A DNA stretch of 8,608 nt from an uncultured Lachnospiraceae bacterium (lineage in GTDB: Bacteria > Bacillota > Clostridia > Lachnospirales > Lachnospiraceae): contig CAMWWJ010000134.1 of assembly GCA_947177925.1 (NCBI GenBank), positions 1-8,608 of the forward strand. Direction: 5' to 3'. Under the pieces are notes generated by a model. The model saw only the letters and a program-made list of their open reading frames with translations, had not been told where the DNA came from and made no database searches. This document shows positions 1-5,706 of this stretch, in pieces; position 1 is the first letter of the stretch, and each line of letters begins with the position of its first letter. The translations under genes and the position numbers were made by a program.

Positions 1-21
1 AACTAAGACGATATAAATATA

Positions 22-37
22 AATGCACGGATGCATT
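22..37. repeat. Small inverted repeat upstream of first gene
   Basis: AATGCA (22-27) and TGCATT (32-37) form a perfect 6-bp inverted repeat around a 4-base loop, about 12 bases before the ribosome site of the first gene. There is no T-run after it, so it is not an intrinsic terminator. It could be a minor leader hairpin or an operator half; it may also be chance. Confidence 0.3.
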
Positions 38-62
38 AAAAAATATACAAGGATGTGATCAT

Positions 63-650
63 ATGAAAATTGGAGAAGCTCAACAAATCTACAGAGAGCA
101 GGTAAAAGAATATCAGGCACAGAAAGCTTCCATATCAAAGCAGTTAAAGAATATCAGGAACCGGATGCAGGTTTCCACAGACAAAAAAGAACAATACGCA
201 TCGGAAGCTGCCACGCTGGAATTGACTTTAAATGCCTTAGATGAAAAACAACAGGAATATTATGATTATTTAGACCGGTTAGCAGATCAGTACTGCGCAT
301 ACTGGAATGCCACAGTAGCGGAACAACAGGCGGATGCTGCAGAGGAGTATGCCATTGACATGGGGAAAATCATGGAAGTGGCACGCCGTATTATGAAGGG
401 TGCAATCGTACCAGCCTCAGATGAAAAGAAGCTGATGGATTTCAGCTTTGAAATGTATCAGACAGCAAAAAACATAGGTGCAATAGCACAACAACAAAAG
501 AAGGAAAAATACGATTCCCTCTGGGGGGAGGAAGAAGAAAAAGAATACGACGATCCCCAGGAAGTTGCAGAAAATGCAGAAGCTGCAGCAGGAGCTCCGG
601 AAATCGTAGACGTGGCAGAAACAATGGAAACAGTTTCCCAGACTGATTAA
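63..650 (+). CDS. Hypothetical coiled-coil protein with acidic tail
   Basis: 195-residue soluble protein of unknown function. The start ATG has AAGGA at 49-53, nine bases upstream. The first 80 or so residues are rich in Q, K, E and regularly spaced hydrophobics and should form long helices or a coiled coil. A middle block (about 98-145) contains the phrase DMGKIMEVARRIMKG followed by a DEKKLMDF stretch, and looks like the most family-specific part. From about residue 150 the chain becomes strongly acidic (a run of E around 156-161) and ends in an Ala/Glu-rich, probably disordered tail. There is no signal peptide, membrane segment or catalytic motif. From memory, similar hypothetical proteins occur in other Lachnospiraceae, but I cannot assign a role. 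It lacks an obvious terminator of its own: its stop is only 15 bases from the next promoter, so read-through would enter the T-box leader. Confidence 0.85.
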   Translation: MKIGEAQQIYREQVKEYQAQKASISKQLKNIRNRMQVSTDKKEQYASEAATLELTLNALDEKQQEYYDYLDRLADQYCAYWNATVAEQQADAAEEYAIDMGKIMEVARRIMKGAIVPASDEKKLMDFSFEMYQTAKNIGAIAQQQKKEKYDSLWGEEEEKEYDDPQEVAENAEAAAGAPEIVDVAETMETVSQTD

Positions 651-665
651 AAATAAATCCCCCTA

Positions 666-694
666 TTGACAAATCCCCGATTATGCGCTAAAGT
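666..694 (+). promoter_or_regulatory. Sigma-A-type promoter of the trp transporter operon
   Basis: A perfect -35 TTGACA (666-671) and a -10 TAAAGT (689-694, four of six consensus bases) are separated by exactly 17 bases. The predicted transcript start is near 701, so the whole T-box leader that follows would be transcribed from it. The promoter lies just behind the preceding gene. Confidence 0.7.
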
Positions 695-990
695 AAGCAC
701 AGTTACAAAAAGAAAGTAACATATCGAACAAACCTTTGAGAAAGAGGAGTAGTCATTAGGAAGTTTCAAAGAGAGCCGCAGGCGGTGGGATTGCGGTAAA
801 CGGATTTTTGATGAATGGACTTTTGAGGCCGGTCTGAAGCAGAAGCTTCCGGATTCATAATGGAGAAAGAAGAGTTTTTTCTTTCATATGGATTCAGGAA
901 ATGGAAAGATAGTAGGCACCGGCGGGAGGCACGCCCGTTATCCAGGTGACATGTATGATAGTACATGATGTGAGTGGACATTACGTCAAT

Positions 991-1036
991 TTGAGTGGTA
1001 CCGCGATAATAAATAATAAGTTTATTACCGTCTCAA
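991..1036 (+). promoter_or_regulatory. T-box antiterminator helix
   Basis: TTGAG (991-995) pairs with CTCAA (1032-1036). The seven-base bulge TGGTACC (996-1002) is left free for the tRNA 3' end. The upper helix pairs 1003-1013 with 1021-1031 with one A/C mismatch (1006/1028), closing a TAATAAG loop. This is the standard T-box antiterminator shape. It uses bases 1027-1036, which also form the 5' arm of the terminator, so the two structures exclude each other. Confidence 0.88.
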
Positions 1037-1059
1037 GCATTTGCTTGAGGCGGTTTTTT
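1027..1059 (+). terminator. Regulated intrinsic terminator of the T-box leader
   Basis: Bases 1027-1038 pair with 1043-1054 as a continuous 12-bp stem (one T-G wobble at 1031/1050) around the loop ATTT, followed by a run of six T (1054-1059). It is the default off state when tRNA-Trp is charged. It may also stop read-through from the hypothetical gene upstream. Confidence 0.93.
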
Positions 1060-1156
1060 ATATGCCAAAAGTCCATAGGAACAAAATTCTTAAAAGGCAT
1101 GAACAAAGGAAAGGCTCCCCATAAGAAAACGAGGAGTGGAAAAGGAGAGGAAAATT

Positions 1157-2281
1157 ATGAAAAAGAAAGTAATCGCACTATTATTAACTATGGTGGTAGC
1201 AGCTAATTTAATGGCCTGCGGCAGCACAACAGAGGAAACCACCAATTCACAGCAGTTGTCGGAATCCTCGGAGGAAGAAACGGCAGGAGCCGAAGGAGAA
1301 ACAGAAGCAGGGGTATCCGGGAATGAGGCAGCTACAGAAAATACAGATGTGGAGTTGGCAGAAGGTAGTTATACAATCGGAATTTCCCAGTTTGCAGAGC
1401 ATGGTTCTTTGGATAACTGTAAAGAAGGATTTCTTGCAGGACTTGAGGAAGAAGGCTTTGTAGAGGGCGAGAACCTGACTGTACTATTTGATAATGCTCA
1501 GGCAGACACTGGGACCACCAGCACCATTGCTGATAACTATGTATCTCAGAATGTGGATTTGATTTGCGGCATTGCAACTCCTTCTGCCATGAGCGCTTAT
1601 AACTCCACATTAAATACAGACATTCCGGTTATTTATACAGCAGTATCCGATCCGGTGGCAGCAGGTCTGGCAGAGGAAGACGGAACACCGGTAGGAAATA
1701 TTACAGGAACCTCAGACTATCTGGCAGTTACAGAGCAGCTTCAGATGATACGTGATATATTGCCGGAAGCAAAAACCATCGGTATTATTTATACAACAAG
1801 TGAAACAAACTCCGAAAGCACCATTGCAGAATACAAAAAACATGCAGGAGAATACGGCTTTGAAATCGTGGACACAGGTATCAATACGATAGCGGATGTA
1901 GAATTAGCAGCAGCTAATTTAGTGGATAAGGTGGATTGTATTACGAACTTAACGGATAATACGGTAGTATCTGCATTGCAGACGGAATTAGCAGCAGCAA
2001 ACGCAAAGAATATTCCCGTATTTGGTTCCGAAATCGAACAGGTAAAAAGCGGCTGTGTAGCTTCTATGGGACTGGAATATTATGAACTTGGAAAGCAGAC
2101 GGGACATATGGCTGCAAAGGTATTAAAGGGAGAAGAGAAAGCATCTGACATGCACTTTGAAACTATTACCGAAGCCAGCCTTTATGTGAATACCCAGGCA
2201 GCAGATAAGATTGGCCTTACCTTGTCAGAAGATTTTGTAAAAGGCGCTTATCAGGTATTTGATACGATTGTGGTAGAATAA
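1157..2281 (+). CDS. trpX: Tryptophan ABC transporter substrate-binding lipoprotein
   Basis: 374-residue lipoprotein expected to capture tryptophan outside the membrane and hand it to the TrpY/TrpZ importer. The start chosen is ATG 1157, with AGGAGAGG at 1143-1150 six bases before it. An in-frame GTG at 1136 would destroy the signal peptide pattern and lies before the ribosome site. Residues 2-4 are Lys, then a hydrophobic stretch leads to the lipobox LMAC with Cys21 as the lipidation site. Residues 22-70 are a low-complexity linker with 14 acidic and no basic residues. From about residue 72 (YTIGISQF) the body resembles the ABC_sub_bind family (COG2984 type), including a PVIYTAVSDPVAAGL segment. 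The protein contains no Trp. The substrate is inferred from the Trp T-box and family, not from binding-site residues. Confidence 0.9.
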   Translation: MKKKVIALLLTMVVAANLMACGSTTEETTNSQQLSESSEEETAGAEGETEAGVSGNEAATENTDVELAEGSYTIGISQFAEHGSLDNCKEGFLAGLEEEGFVEGENLTVLFDNAQADTGTTSTIADNYVSQNVDLICGIATPSAMSAYNSTLNTDIPVIYTAVSDPVAAGLAEEDGTPVGNITGTSDYLAVTEQLQMIRDILPEAKTIGIIYTTSETNSESTIAEYKKHAGEYGFEIVDTGINTIADVELAAANLVDKVDCITNLTDNTVVSALQTELAAANAKNIPVFGSEIEQVKSGCVASMGLEYYELGKQTGHMAAKVLKGEEKASDMHFETITEASLYVNTQAADKIGLTLSEDFVKGAYQVFDTIVVE

Positions 2282-2305
2282 GTCAGGTTACATGGAGGAA
2301 ACGTT

Positions 2306-3196
2306 TTGATTTTATTATTAAGTGTGTTTGAACAGGGTCTGATTTATGCTGTAATGGCATTGGGCGTTTATATTACCTATAAGATACTGGATTTTCCTGA
2401 TTTGACCGTAGATGGCAGCTTCCCTATGGGAGCCGCCATTACGGCAGTTCTAATCAGCAGGGACTTAAATCCGCTGATTACACTGCCAATCAGCTTTCTG
2501 GCAGGGGCATTGATTGGAATGCTTACTGGAATCATTCATGTGAAGTTGAAGGTGCGGGATTTGTTATCTGGTATTATTATGATGACGGCTCTCTATACGG
2601 TAAATTTAAGAATTGTAGGAAAAGCCAATCTGCCTATTTATAATAAGCCCAATATTTTTGATAATGAGCTGGTAAATGGCATATTTCCGGAAGCGCTGTC
2701 TGCTTTTTCCACCGTTATCCTGATTTTTATCATTACCATGATAACCAAGTATTTGCTGGACTGGTATCTTCATACCAAATCGGGTTATATGCTCAGGGCG
2801 GTAGGAGATAATGAGACCATAGTGACTAGCCTTGGAATCGATAAGGGATTTGTGAAAATCGTGGGATTATCTATTGCTAACGGTCTTGTGTCCTTAAGCG
2901 GATGTCTGTTTGCACAGCAGCAACGATATTATGATGCCTCCTTTGGCACAGGTACGGTAGTCATCGGACTTGCCAGTGTTATTATCGGCACCAGCCTGTT
3001 TCAGAAGGTAACTGTTTTACGGGTAACCTCCAGTGTGGTAATCGGTTCCATTTTATATAAAGCTTGTGTAGCTTTGGCTATTCGCATGGGCTTGCAATCC
3101 AGTGATTTGAAATTGGTAACAGCTATCTTGTTCCTTTTGATTTTAGTGGCTGGAATGGATAGAAAGAGGAAGGTGAAGACAGATGCTAGAGCTTAA
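2306..3196 (+). CDS. trpY: Tryptophan ABC transporter permease
   Basis: 296-residue integral membrane permease of the branched-chain-type (BPD_transp_2, COG4120-like) family, forming the membrane channel of the importer. The start is TTG 2306, supported by GGAGG at 2294-2298 with a 7-base gap; no closer ATG fits the conserved N-terminus (EQGLIYAVMALGVYITYKIL). Hydrophobic segments alternate with short loops, giving roughly eight or nine membrane helices. The DLTVDGSFPMGA phrase and the central GYMLRAVGDNE cytoplasmic loop (around residue 160, likely ATPase contact) are typical of this family. Trp153 is the only tryptophan in the three-protein operon. The C-terminus is basic (DRKRKVK). The gene starts 24 bases after trpX and its end overlaps trpZ by 14 bases, suggesting translational coupling. 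Confidence 0.9.
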   Translation: MILLLSVFEQGLIYAVMALGVYITYKILDFPDLTVDGSFPMGAAITAVLISRDLNPLITLPISFLAGALIGMLTGIIHVKLKVRDLLSGIIMMTALYTVNLRIVGKANLPIYNKPNIFDNELVNGIFPEALSAFSTVILIFIITMITKYLLDWYLHTKSGYMLRAVGDNETIVTSLGIDKGFVKIVGLSIANGLVSLSGCLFAQQQRYYDASFGTGTVVIGLASVIIGTSLFQKVTVLRVTSSVVIGSILYKACVALAIRMGLQSSDLKLVTAILFLLILVAGMDRKRKVKTDARA

Positions 3197-3956
3197 GCAT
3201 ATAAACAAATATTATAATCCCGGCTCCGTTAATGAGCTTTGTCTTTTTCAGGAATTCAATCTGACCATTGAGGACGGGCAGTTTGTGGCAATAGTAGGAA
3301 GCAACGGCTCAGGAAAGACCTCTTTGCTGAACATTGTCTGCGGAAGCATTGATGTGGATGATGGAAAGATTCTTGTAAATGGTACGGATATTACGGGAAA
3401 AAAGGATTACGTAAGACACCGCAGGATTGGAAGGGTATATCAGAATCCATCCAAGGGAACATGCCCAAGCATGACTATATTGGAAAATATGTCTATTGCA
3501 GATAATAAGGGGAAGCCTTATGGTCTTGCAAAGGGAGTAAAAAAAAGCCGGATTGCTTATTACAGGGAGCTGTTGGCACAGTTGAATTTAGGGCTTGAGG
3601 ATAAGCTGCATACACAAGTAGGTTCTTTGTCAGGAGGGCAGCGACAGGCGGTCTCCCTTTTAATGGCAACCATGACGTCCATTGACTTTTTGATTTTGGA
3701 TGAACATACGGCAGCCCTTGACCCTAAAACGGCAGAAATCATCATGCGGCTTACGGATAACATCGTTCAGGAAAAAAAGGTAACTACCATTATGGTAACC
3801 CATAATCTCAGATATGCGGTAGAGTATGGCAACCGACTGATCATGATGCATGAAGGAAAAGCTATTATAGATAAAGCCGGCGCAGAAAAAGAAAAGATGG
3901 ATACGGAAGAAATCATGAAAATCTTTAATCAAATCAGCGTGGAATGTGGAAATTAA
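3183..3956 (+). CDS. trpZ: Tryptophan ABC transporter ATP-binding protein
   Basis: 257-residue ABC ATPase (COG1101 type) that powers the importer from the cytoplasmic face. Motifs are complete and in order: Walker A GSNGSGKT (39-46), Q-loop around Q87 (RVYQNPS), signature LSGGQRQ (149-155), Walker B FLILDE (169-174), D-loop ALDP (178-181) and switch His207 (VTHN). The form DEHTAALDP, with His after the catalytic Glu174, is characteristic of this subgroup. The ATG lies inside the end of trpY, with AGGAAGGTG (3166-3174 region) as ribosome site. No Trp residues are present. It is the last gene of the operon; no terminator lies directly behind it, and the first strong one is at 4150-4182. Confidence 0.92.
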   Translation: MLELKHINKYYNPGSVNELCLFQEFNLTIEDGQFVAIVGSNGSGKTSLLNIVCGSIDVDDGKILVNGTDITGKKDYVRHRRIGRVYQNPSKGTCPSMTILENMSIADNKGKPYGLAKGVKKSRIAYYRELLAQLNLGLEDKLHTQVGSLSGGQRQAVSLLMATMTSIDFLILDEHTAALDPKTAEIIMRLTDNIVQEKKVTTIMVTHNLRYAVEYGNRLIMMHEGKAIIDKAGAEKEKMDTEEIMKIFNQISVECGN

Positions 3957-3975
3957 ATTAACATAATAATATAAA
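3947..3975 (+). promoter_or_regulatory. Possible weak promoter after trpZ
   Basis: TGGAAA (3947-3952, four of six -35 bases) and TATAAA (3970-3975, five of six -10 bases) are 17 bases apart. They would start a transcript near 3982, just before the long hairpin at 3988-4052. The area is very A/T-rich, so a chance match is possible. Confidence 0.3.
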
Positions 3976-3987
3976 ATACTAGTCAAC

Positions 3988-4052
3988 TGTGAAAATCAAT
4001 TTTCAGTCAGATGCCTGTGAGGAGCGTTTCTGATTGAATGTTGATTTTCGTA
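3988..4052 (+). repeat. Long imperfect inverted repeat (stem-loop)
   Basis: Bases 3988-4011 pair with 4029-4052 at 23 of 24 positions as + strand RNA; the one mismatch is T4001/T4039. Four of the pairs are G-U wobbles (3989/4051, 3990/4050, 4000/4040, 4006/4034), which become A/C mismatches on the other strand. The 17-base loop is GC-richer than the stem. There is no T-run after it, so it is not an ordinary terminator. Confidence 0.75.
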
Positions 4053-4056
4053 ATTA

Positions 4057-4076
4057 GCAGGTCTTTCGACTCCTGC
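4057..4076. repeat. Small bulged hairpin
   Basis: GCAG (4057-4060) pairs with CTGC (4073-4076) and GTC (4061-4063) with GAC (4068-4070), with a two-base bulge TC at 4071-4072. Read on the - strand the loop is GAAA, a stable GNRA tetraloop; on the + strand it is TTTC. It sits five bases after the long stem-loop. Confidence 0.5.
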
Positions 4077-4149
4077 ATTCTCTTGTCTAAAAAGCTTGCG
4101 GTCTTAAGGAACAGAAAATTCCATAGTATTTAAAGAACAAAATCAGAAA

Positions 4150-4182
4150 GGCGAATGGGTCATTCCCATTCGCCGTATTTTT
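4150..4182. terminator. Shared convergent terminator overlapping pyrI end
   Basis: GGCGAATGGG (4150-4159) and CCCATTCGCC (4165-4174) are a perfect 10-bp inverted repeat with loop TCATT. On the + strand it is followed by GTATTTTT (to 4182), a good terminator for trpXYZ or the candidate RNA. On the - strand it is followed by TTTCTGATTTTG, a weaker T-rich tail for pyrBI. The upstream half of the - strand hairpin is pyrI coding sequence, and the pyrI stop codon is the loop. Confidence 0.82.
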
Positions 4183-4591
4183 CTTCGCAATATTTACAAC
4201 GATAGATTTCTTTCTGGGTATCGGTCAATACAAAAATATGGGGAAGCTCCTGTTCAATGGAAGTAATGCACCTTGGATTTTTGCATTTGATTACGTTTTT
4301 GATTTCCTTTGGAAGCACTAGGTCCTTCTTATTCACGATTTTTCCGTCCTTGATTACATTGACCGTAATGTTGTGGTCGATAAAGCCTAAAATATCCAGA
4401 TTCAGCTTATCAATAGCGCATTCCACCTTTAATATATCTTTGGCGCCCATTTTTTTGCTTTTAGCATTTTTGATAATTGCTACAGTACAGTCTAATTTAT
4501 TCAGTTGTAAATGGTGGTAGATAGAAAGGCTTTTTCCGGCTTTAATATGGTCTAATACAAAGCCCTCTTCGATTTTGCCTACGTTCAGCAT
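4160..4591 (-). CDS. pyrI: Aspartate transcarbamoylase regulatory subunit
   Basis: 143-residue regulatory chain that binds nucleotide effectors and joins catalytic trimers into the ATCase holoenzyme. The C-terminal zinc site is intact: Cys103, Cys108 (CKNPRC), Cys132 and Cys135 (CKYC), the same pattern and spacing as E. coli PyrI. The N-terminal part has the family's GFVLDHI and KMGAKDILK phrases. I chose ATG 4591 (MLNVGKIEEG) because GAGGTG on the - strand lies nine bases before it. A GTG at 4603 is inside that ribosome site and would add four residues (147 in all). The gene lies 58 bases after pyrB on the same strand and is presumably co-transcribed. Its last codons form half of the terminator hairpin. 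Confidence 0.93.
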   Translation of the reverse strand: MLNVGKIEEGFVLDHIKAGKSLSIYHHLQLNKLDCTVAIIKNAKSKKMGAKDILKVECAIDKLNLDILGFIDHNITVNVIKDGKIVNKKDLVLPKEIKNVIKCKNPRCITSIEQELPHIFVLTDTQKEIYRCKYCEEKYGEWE

Positions 4592-4631
4592 ATAGCTTTT
4601 CACCTCATATTTTATAGTAGTAATGATTTAT

Positions 4632-4647
4632 ATCCCTCTCCAGGGAT
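4632..4647 (-). repeat. Hairpin between pyrB and pyrI
   Basis: A perfect 6-bp inverted repeat (4632-4637 with 4642-4647, loop of four) sits three bases past the pyrB stop, read on the - strand. It has no T-run, so it is unlikely to terminate. It might mark an RNA processing or stability site that adjusts pyrB to pyrI ratio; this is a guess. Confidence 0.4.
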
Positions 4648-4649
4648 GA

Positions 4650-5561
4650 TTATACCAGTTCAAGCAGCGTCAAAATCAGTGCCATGCGTACATAAACGCC
4701 GTACTGTACCTGCTTGAAATACACGGCTCGTTCGTCCTCGTCCACCTCAACGGATATTTCATTTACTCTCGGAAGTGGGTGGAGTACGAGCATATCCGGT
4801 TTGGCAAGCTTCATTTTTTCTTTGTTCAGTATATAGAAATCCTTTAATCTCACATAGTCCTCTTCGTTAAAGAAACGTTCCCTCTGCACTCTTGTCATAT
4901 AGAGCAGATCCAGTTCTTCCATCACATCCTCAAGGCGGATTACTTCCTTATAAGAAATGCCTTTTTCCTGAAGCATTTCCGTCACATAATCGGGAATCCT
5001 CAACTCATCTGGTGAAATAAATATAAATTGAATATTATCATAGCGGACTAAAGCATGAATCAGGGAGTGGACCGTCCTGCCAAATTTCAGGTCGCCGCAC
5101 AGGCCAATGGTAAAGTTGTTTAACCGTCCCTTTAAAGAGCGGATGGTAAGCAGATCCGTCAAGGTCTGGGTAGGGTGCTGGTGTCCGCCGTCTCCCGCAT
5201 TGATGACTGGAATTCTTGATTTTGTGGAAGCTACCATGGGAGCCCCTTCCTTTGGATGGCGCATGGCACATATATCCGCATAGCAGGAAATCATGCGGAT
5301 TGTATCCGACACGCTTTCGCCTTTGGAAGCGGAAGAGGAGCCTGCATCGGAAAAGCCGATTACATGTCCCCCCAAATTGTACATGGCTGCCTCAAAGCTG
5401 AGACGGGTACGGGTACTTGGCTCATAAAAGCAGGTGGCCAGTTTTTTTCCATCGCATTTTTTTGCATACTTTTCAGGATTTTTTTCAATATCTCCCGCCA
5501 GGTCAAAAAGCTTGTCCAGTTCTTCCACCGTAAAATCCAGTGGGCTCATTAAATGTCTCAT
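4650..5561 (-). CDS. pyrB: Aspartate transcarbamoylase catalytic subunit
   Basis: 303-residue enzyme that joins carbamoyl phosphate and aspartate to carbamoyl aspartate, the first committed step of pyrimidine synthesis. The carbamoyl-phosphate loop STRTR is at 49-53, the 80s-loop Lys80 lies in SASKGES, His129 in GGHQHPTQT matches the catalytic His, and the aspartate-binding HPLPRVNEI phrase is near the C-terminus. Length and motifs are normal for the family. ATG 5561 is preferred over ATG 5567: the ribosome site GGGAG is eight bases from 5561 but only two from 5567. Together with pyrI it should form the regulated class of ATCase. No other pyr gene follows; pyrBI is closed by the hairpin at 4150-4174. 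Confidence 0.96.
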   Translation of the reverse strand: MRHLMSPLDFTVEELDKLFDLAGDIEKNPEKYAKKCDGKKLATCFYEPSTRTRLSFEAAMYNLGGHVIGFSDAGSSSASKGESVSDTIRMISCYADICAMRHPKEGAPMVASTKSRIPVINAGDGGHQHPTQTLTDLLTIRSLKGRLNNFTIGLCGDLKFGRTVHSLIHALVRYDNIQFIFISPDELRIPDYVTEMLQEKGISYKEVIRLEDVMEELDLLYMTRVQRERFFNEEDYVRLKDFYILNKEKMKLAKPDMLVLHPLPRVNEISVEVDEDERAVYFKQVQYGVYVRMALILTLLELV

Positions 5562-5599
5562 AATCATGTCTCCCTTTTATTCTAATACTACAATTTGAA

Positions 5600-5619
5600 A
5601 TTGGAAGATAGCTTCCAAT
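5600..5619. promoter_or_regulatory. Palindrome upstream of pyrB
   Basis: ATTGGAAG (5600-5607) and CTTCCAAT (5612-5619) are perfect 8-bp arms around a four-base centre, about 40 bases before the pyrB start. An overlapping CAATTT/AAATTG palindrome follows toward the gene. A weak -10-like TAGAAT (5579-5584 on the - strand) lies downstream, and its -35 position would fall inside the palindrome. This could be an operator or a leader hairpin. I see no PyrR-type binding loop and no attenuator terminator. Confidence 0.4.
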
Positions 5620-5665
5620 GTGAAAAAATACGTCCCGGGAAAATTGGCGTTTGAAACTATCCCGT

Positions 5666-5697
5666 AAAAAATCGAAGAGAAATAAATCTCTTCGATT
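5666..5697 (-). terminator. Terminator of the nitroreductase gene
   Basis: Bases 5670-5680 and 5687-5697 are perfect 11-bp arms with a six-base loop. On the - strand the hairpin starts ten bases after the nitroreductase stop and is followed by a T-run (5666-5669 region). It separates that gene from pyrBI, which must therefore have its own promoter between about 5570 and 5665. Confidence 0.88.
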
Positions 5698-5706
5698 CAA
5701 AACATG

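Larger units (their letters stand above)
701..1059 (+). promoter_or_regulatory. T-box leader, tryptophan-specific
   Basis: A T-box riboswitch senses uncharged tRNA by pairing a specifier codon with the anticodon and a bulge with the free NCCA end, and so prevents termination. Landmarks appear in the usual order. AGAGGAGTAG (744-753) matches the lower stem I motif. AGAGAG (770-775) and GGCGGTGGGA (781-790) match the distal stem I bulge and loop. A specifier loop GAATGGAC (813-820) holds TGG at 816-818. The T-box sequence GAGTGGTACCGCG lies at 993-1005. The codon after the conserved GAA is TGG, so the tRNA should be tRNA-Trp. The downstream genes encode a trpXYZ-type transporter, which agrees independently. 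The start is the promoter-derived estimate; the end is the T-run of the terminator. Confidence 0.93.
3982..4182 (+). ncRNA. Candidate structured RNA or long trp 3' UTR
   Basis: This stretch has no credible gene. It holds a 24-position hairpin (3988-4011 with 4029-4052), a smaller bulged hairpin (4057-4076), a possible weak GGAA/TTCC pairing (4108-4111 with 4119-4122), and ends at a strong hairpin followed by TATTTTT (4150-4182). A weak promoter-like element lies just before it. The parts fit either an independent small RNA of about 200 bases or a structured 3' UTR of the trp operon. I do not recognise a known RNA family. Orientation evidence is mixed: G-U pairs in the long stem favour the + strand, while the small hairpin has a GAAA loop only on the - strand. 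Confidence 0.35.

Noticed and set aside
720..727. ATATCGAA shared with the 6379-6415 area as a common operator
   Set aside because: The shared word is short and A/T-rich, and lies inside the T-box leader here; chance is sufficient.
1136..1156. Upstream GTG as the trpX start
   Set aside because: It precedes the AGGAGAGG ribosome site and would place charged residues before the signal peptide; ATG 1157 fits both ribosome site and lipobox spacing.
946..1206. Open reading frame across the T-box and terminator
   Set aside because: It runs through the T-box sequence and terminator hairpin and into trpX in another frame; no ribosome site or protein-like composition.
3660..3986. Open frame antisense to the end of trpZ
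   Set aside because: It is a shadow of the ATPase coding region, with no ribosome site and no family features.
3982..4182. Retron, type III antitoxin RNA or TnpB guide RNA
   Set aside because: There is no reverse transcriptase, toxin or transposase-type gene nearby, and no tandem RNA repeats.
4257..4520. Hydrophobic open frame antisense to pyrI
   Set aside because: Its composition mirrors the antisense of a clear PyrI with an intact zinc site; no ribosome site.
4632..4647. Terminator between pyrB and pyrI
   Set aside because: The stem is only 6 bp and has no T-run on the - strand.
5256..5552. Open frame antisense to pyrB
   Set aside because: It is opposite a complete PyrB with all catalytic motifs and has no independent support.
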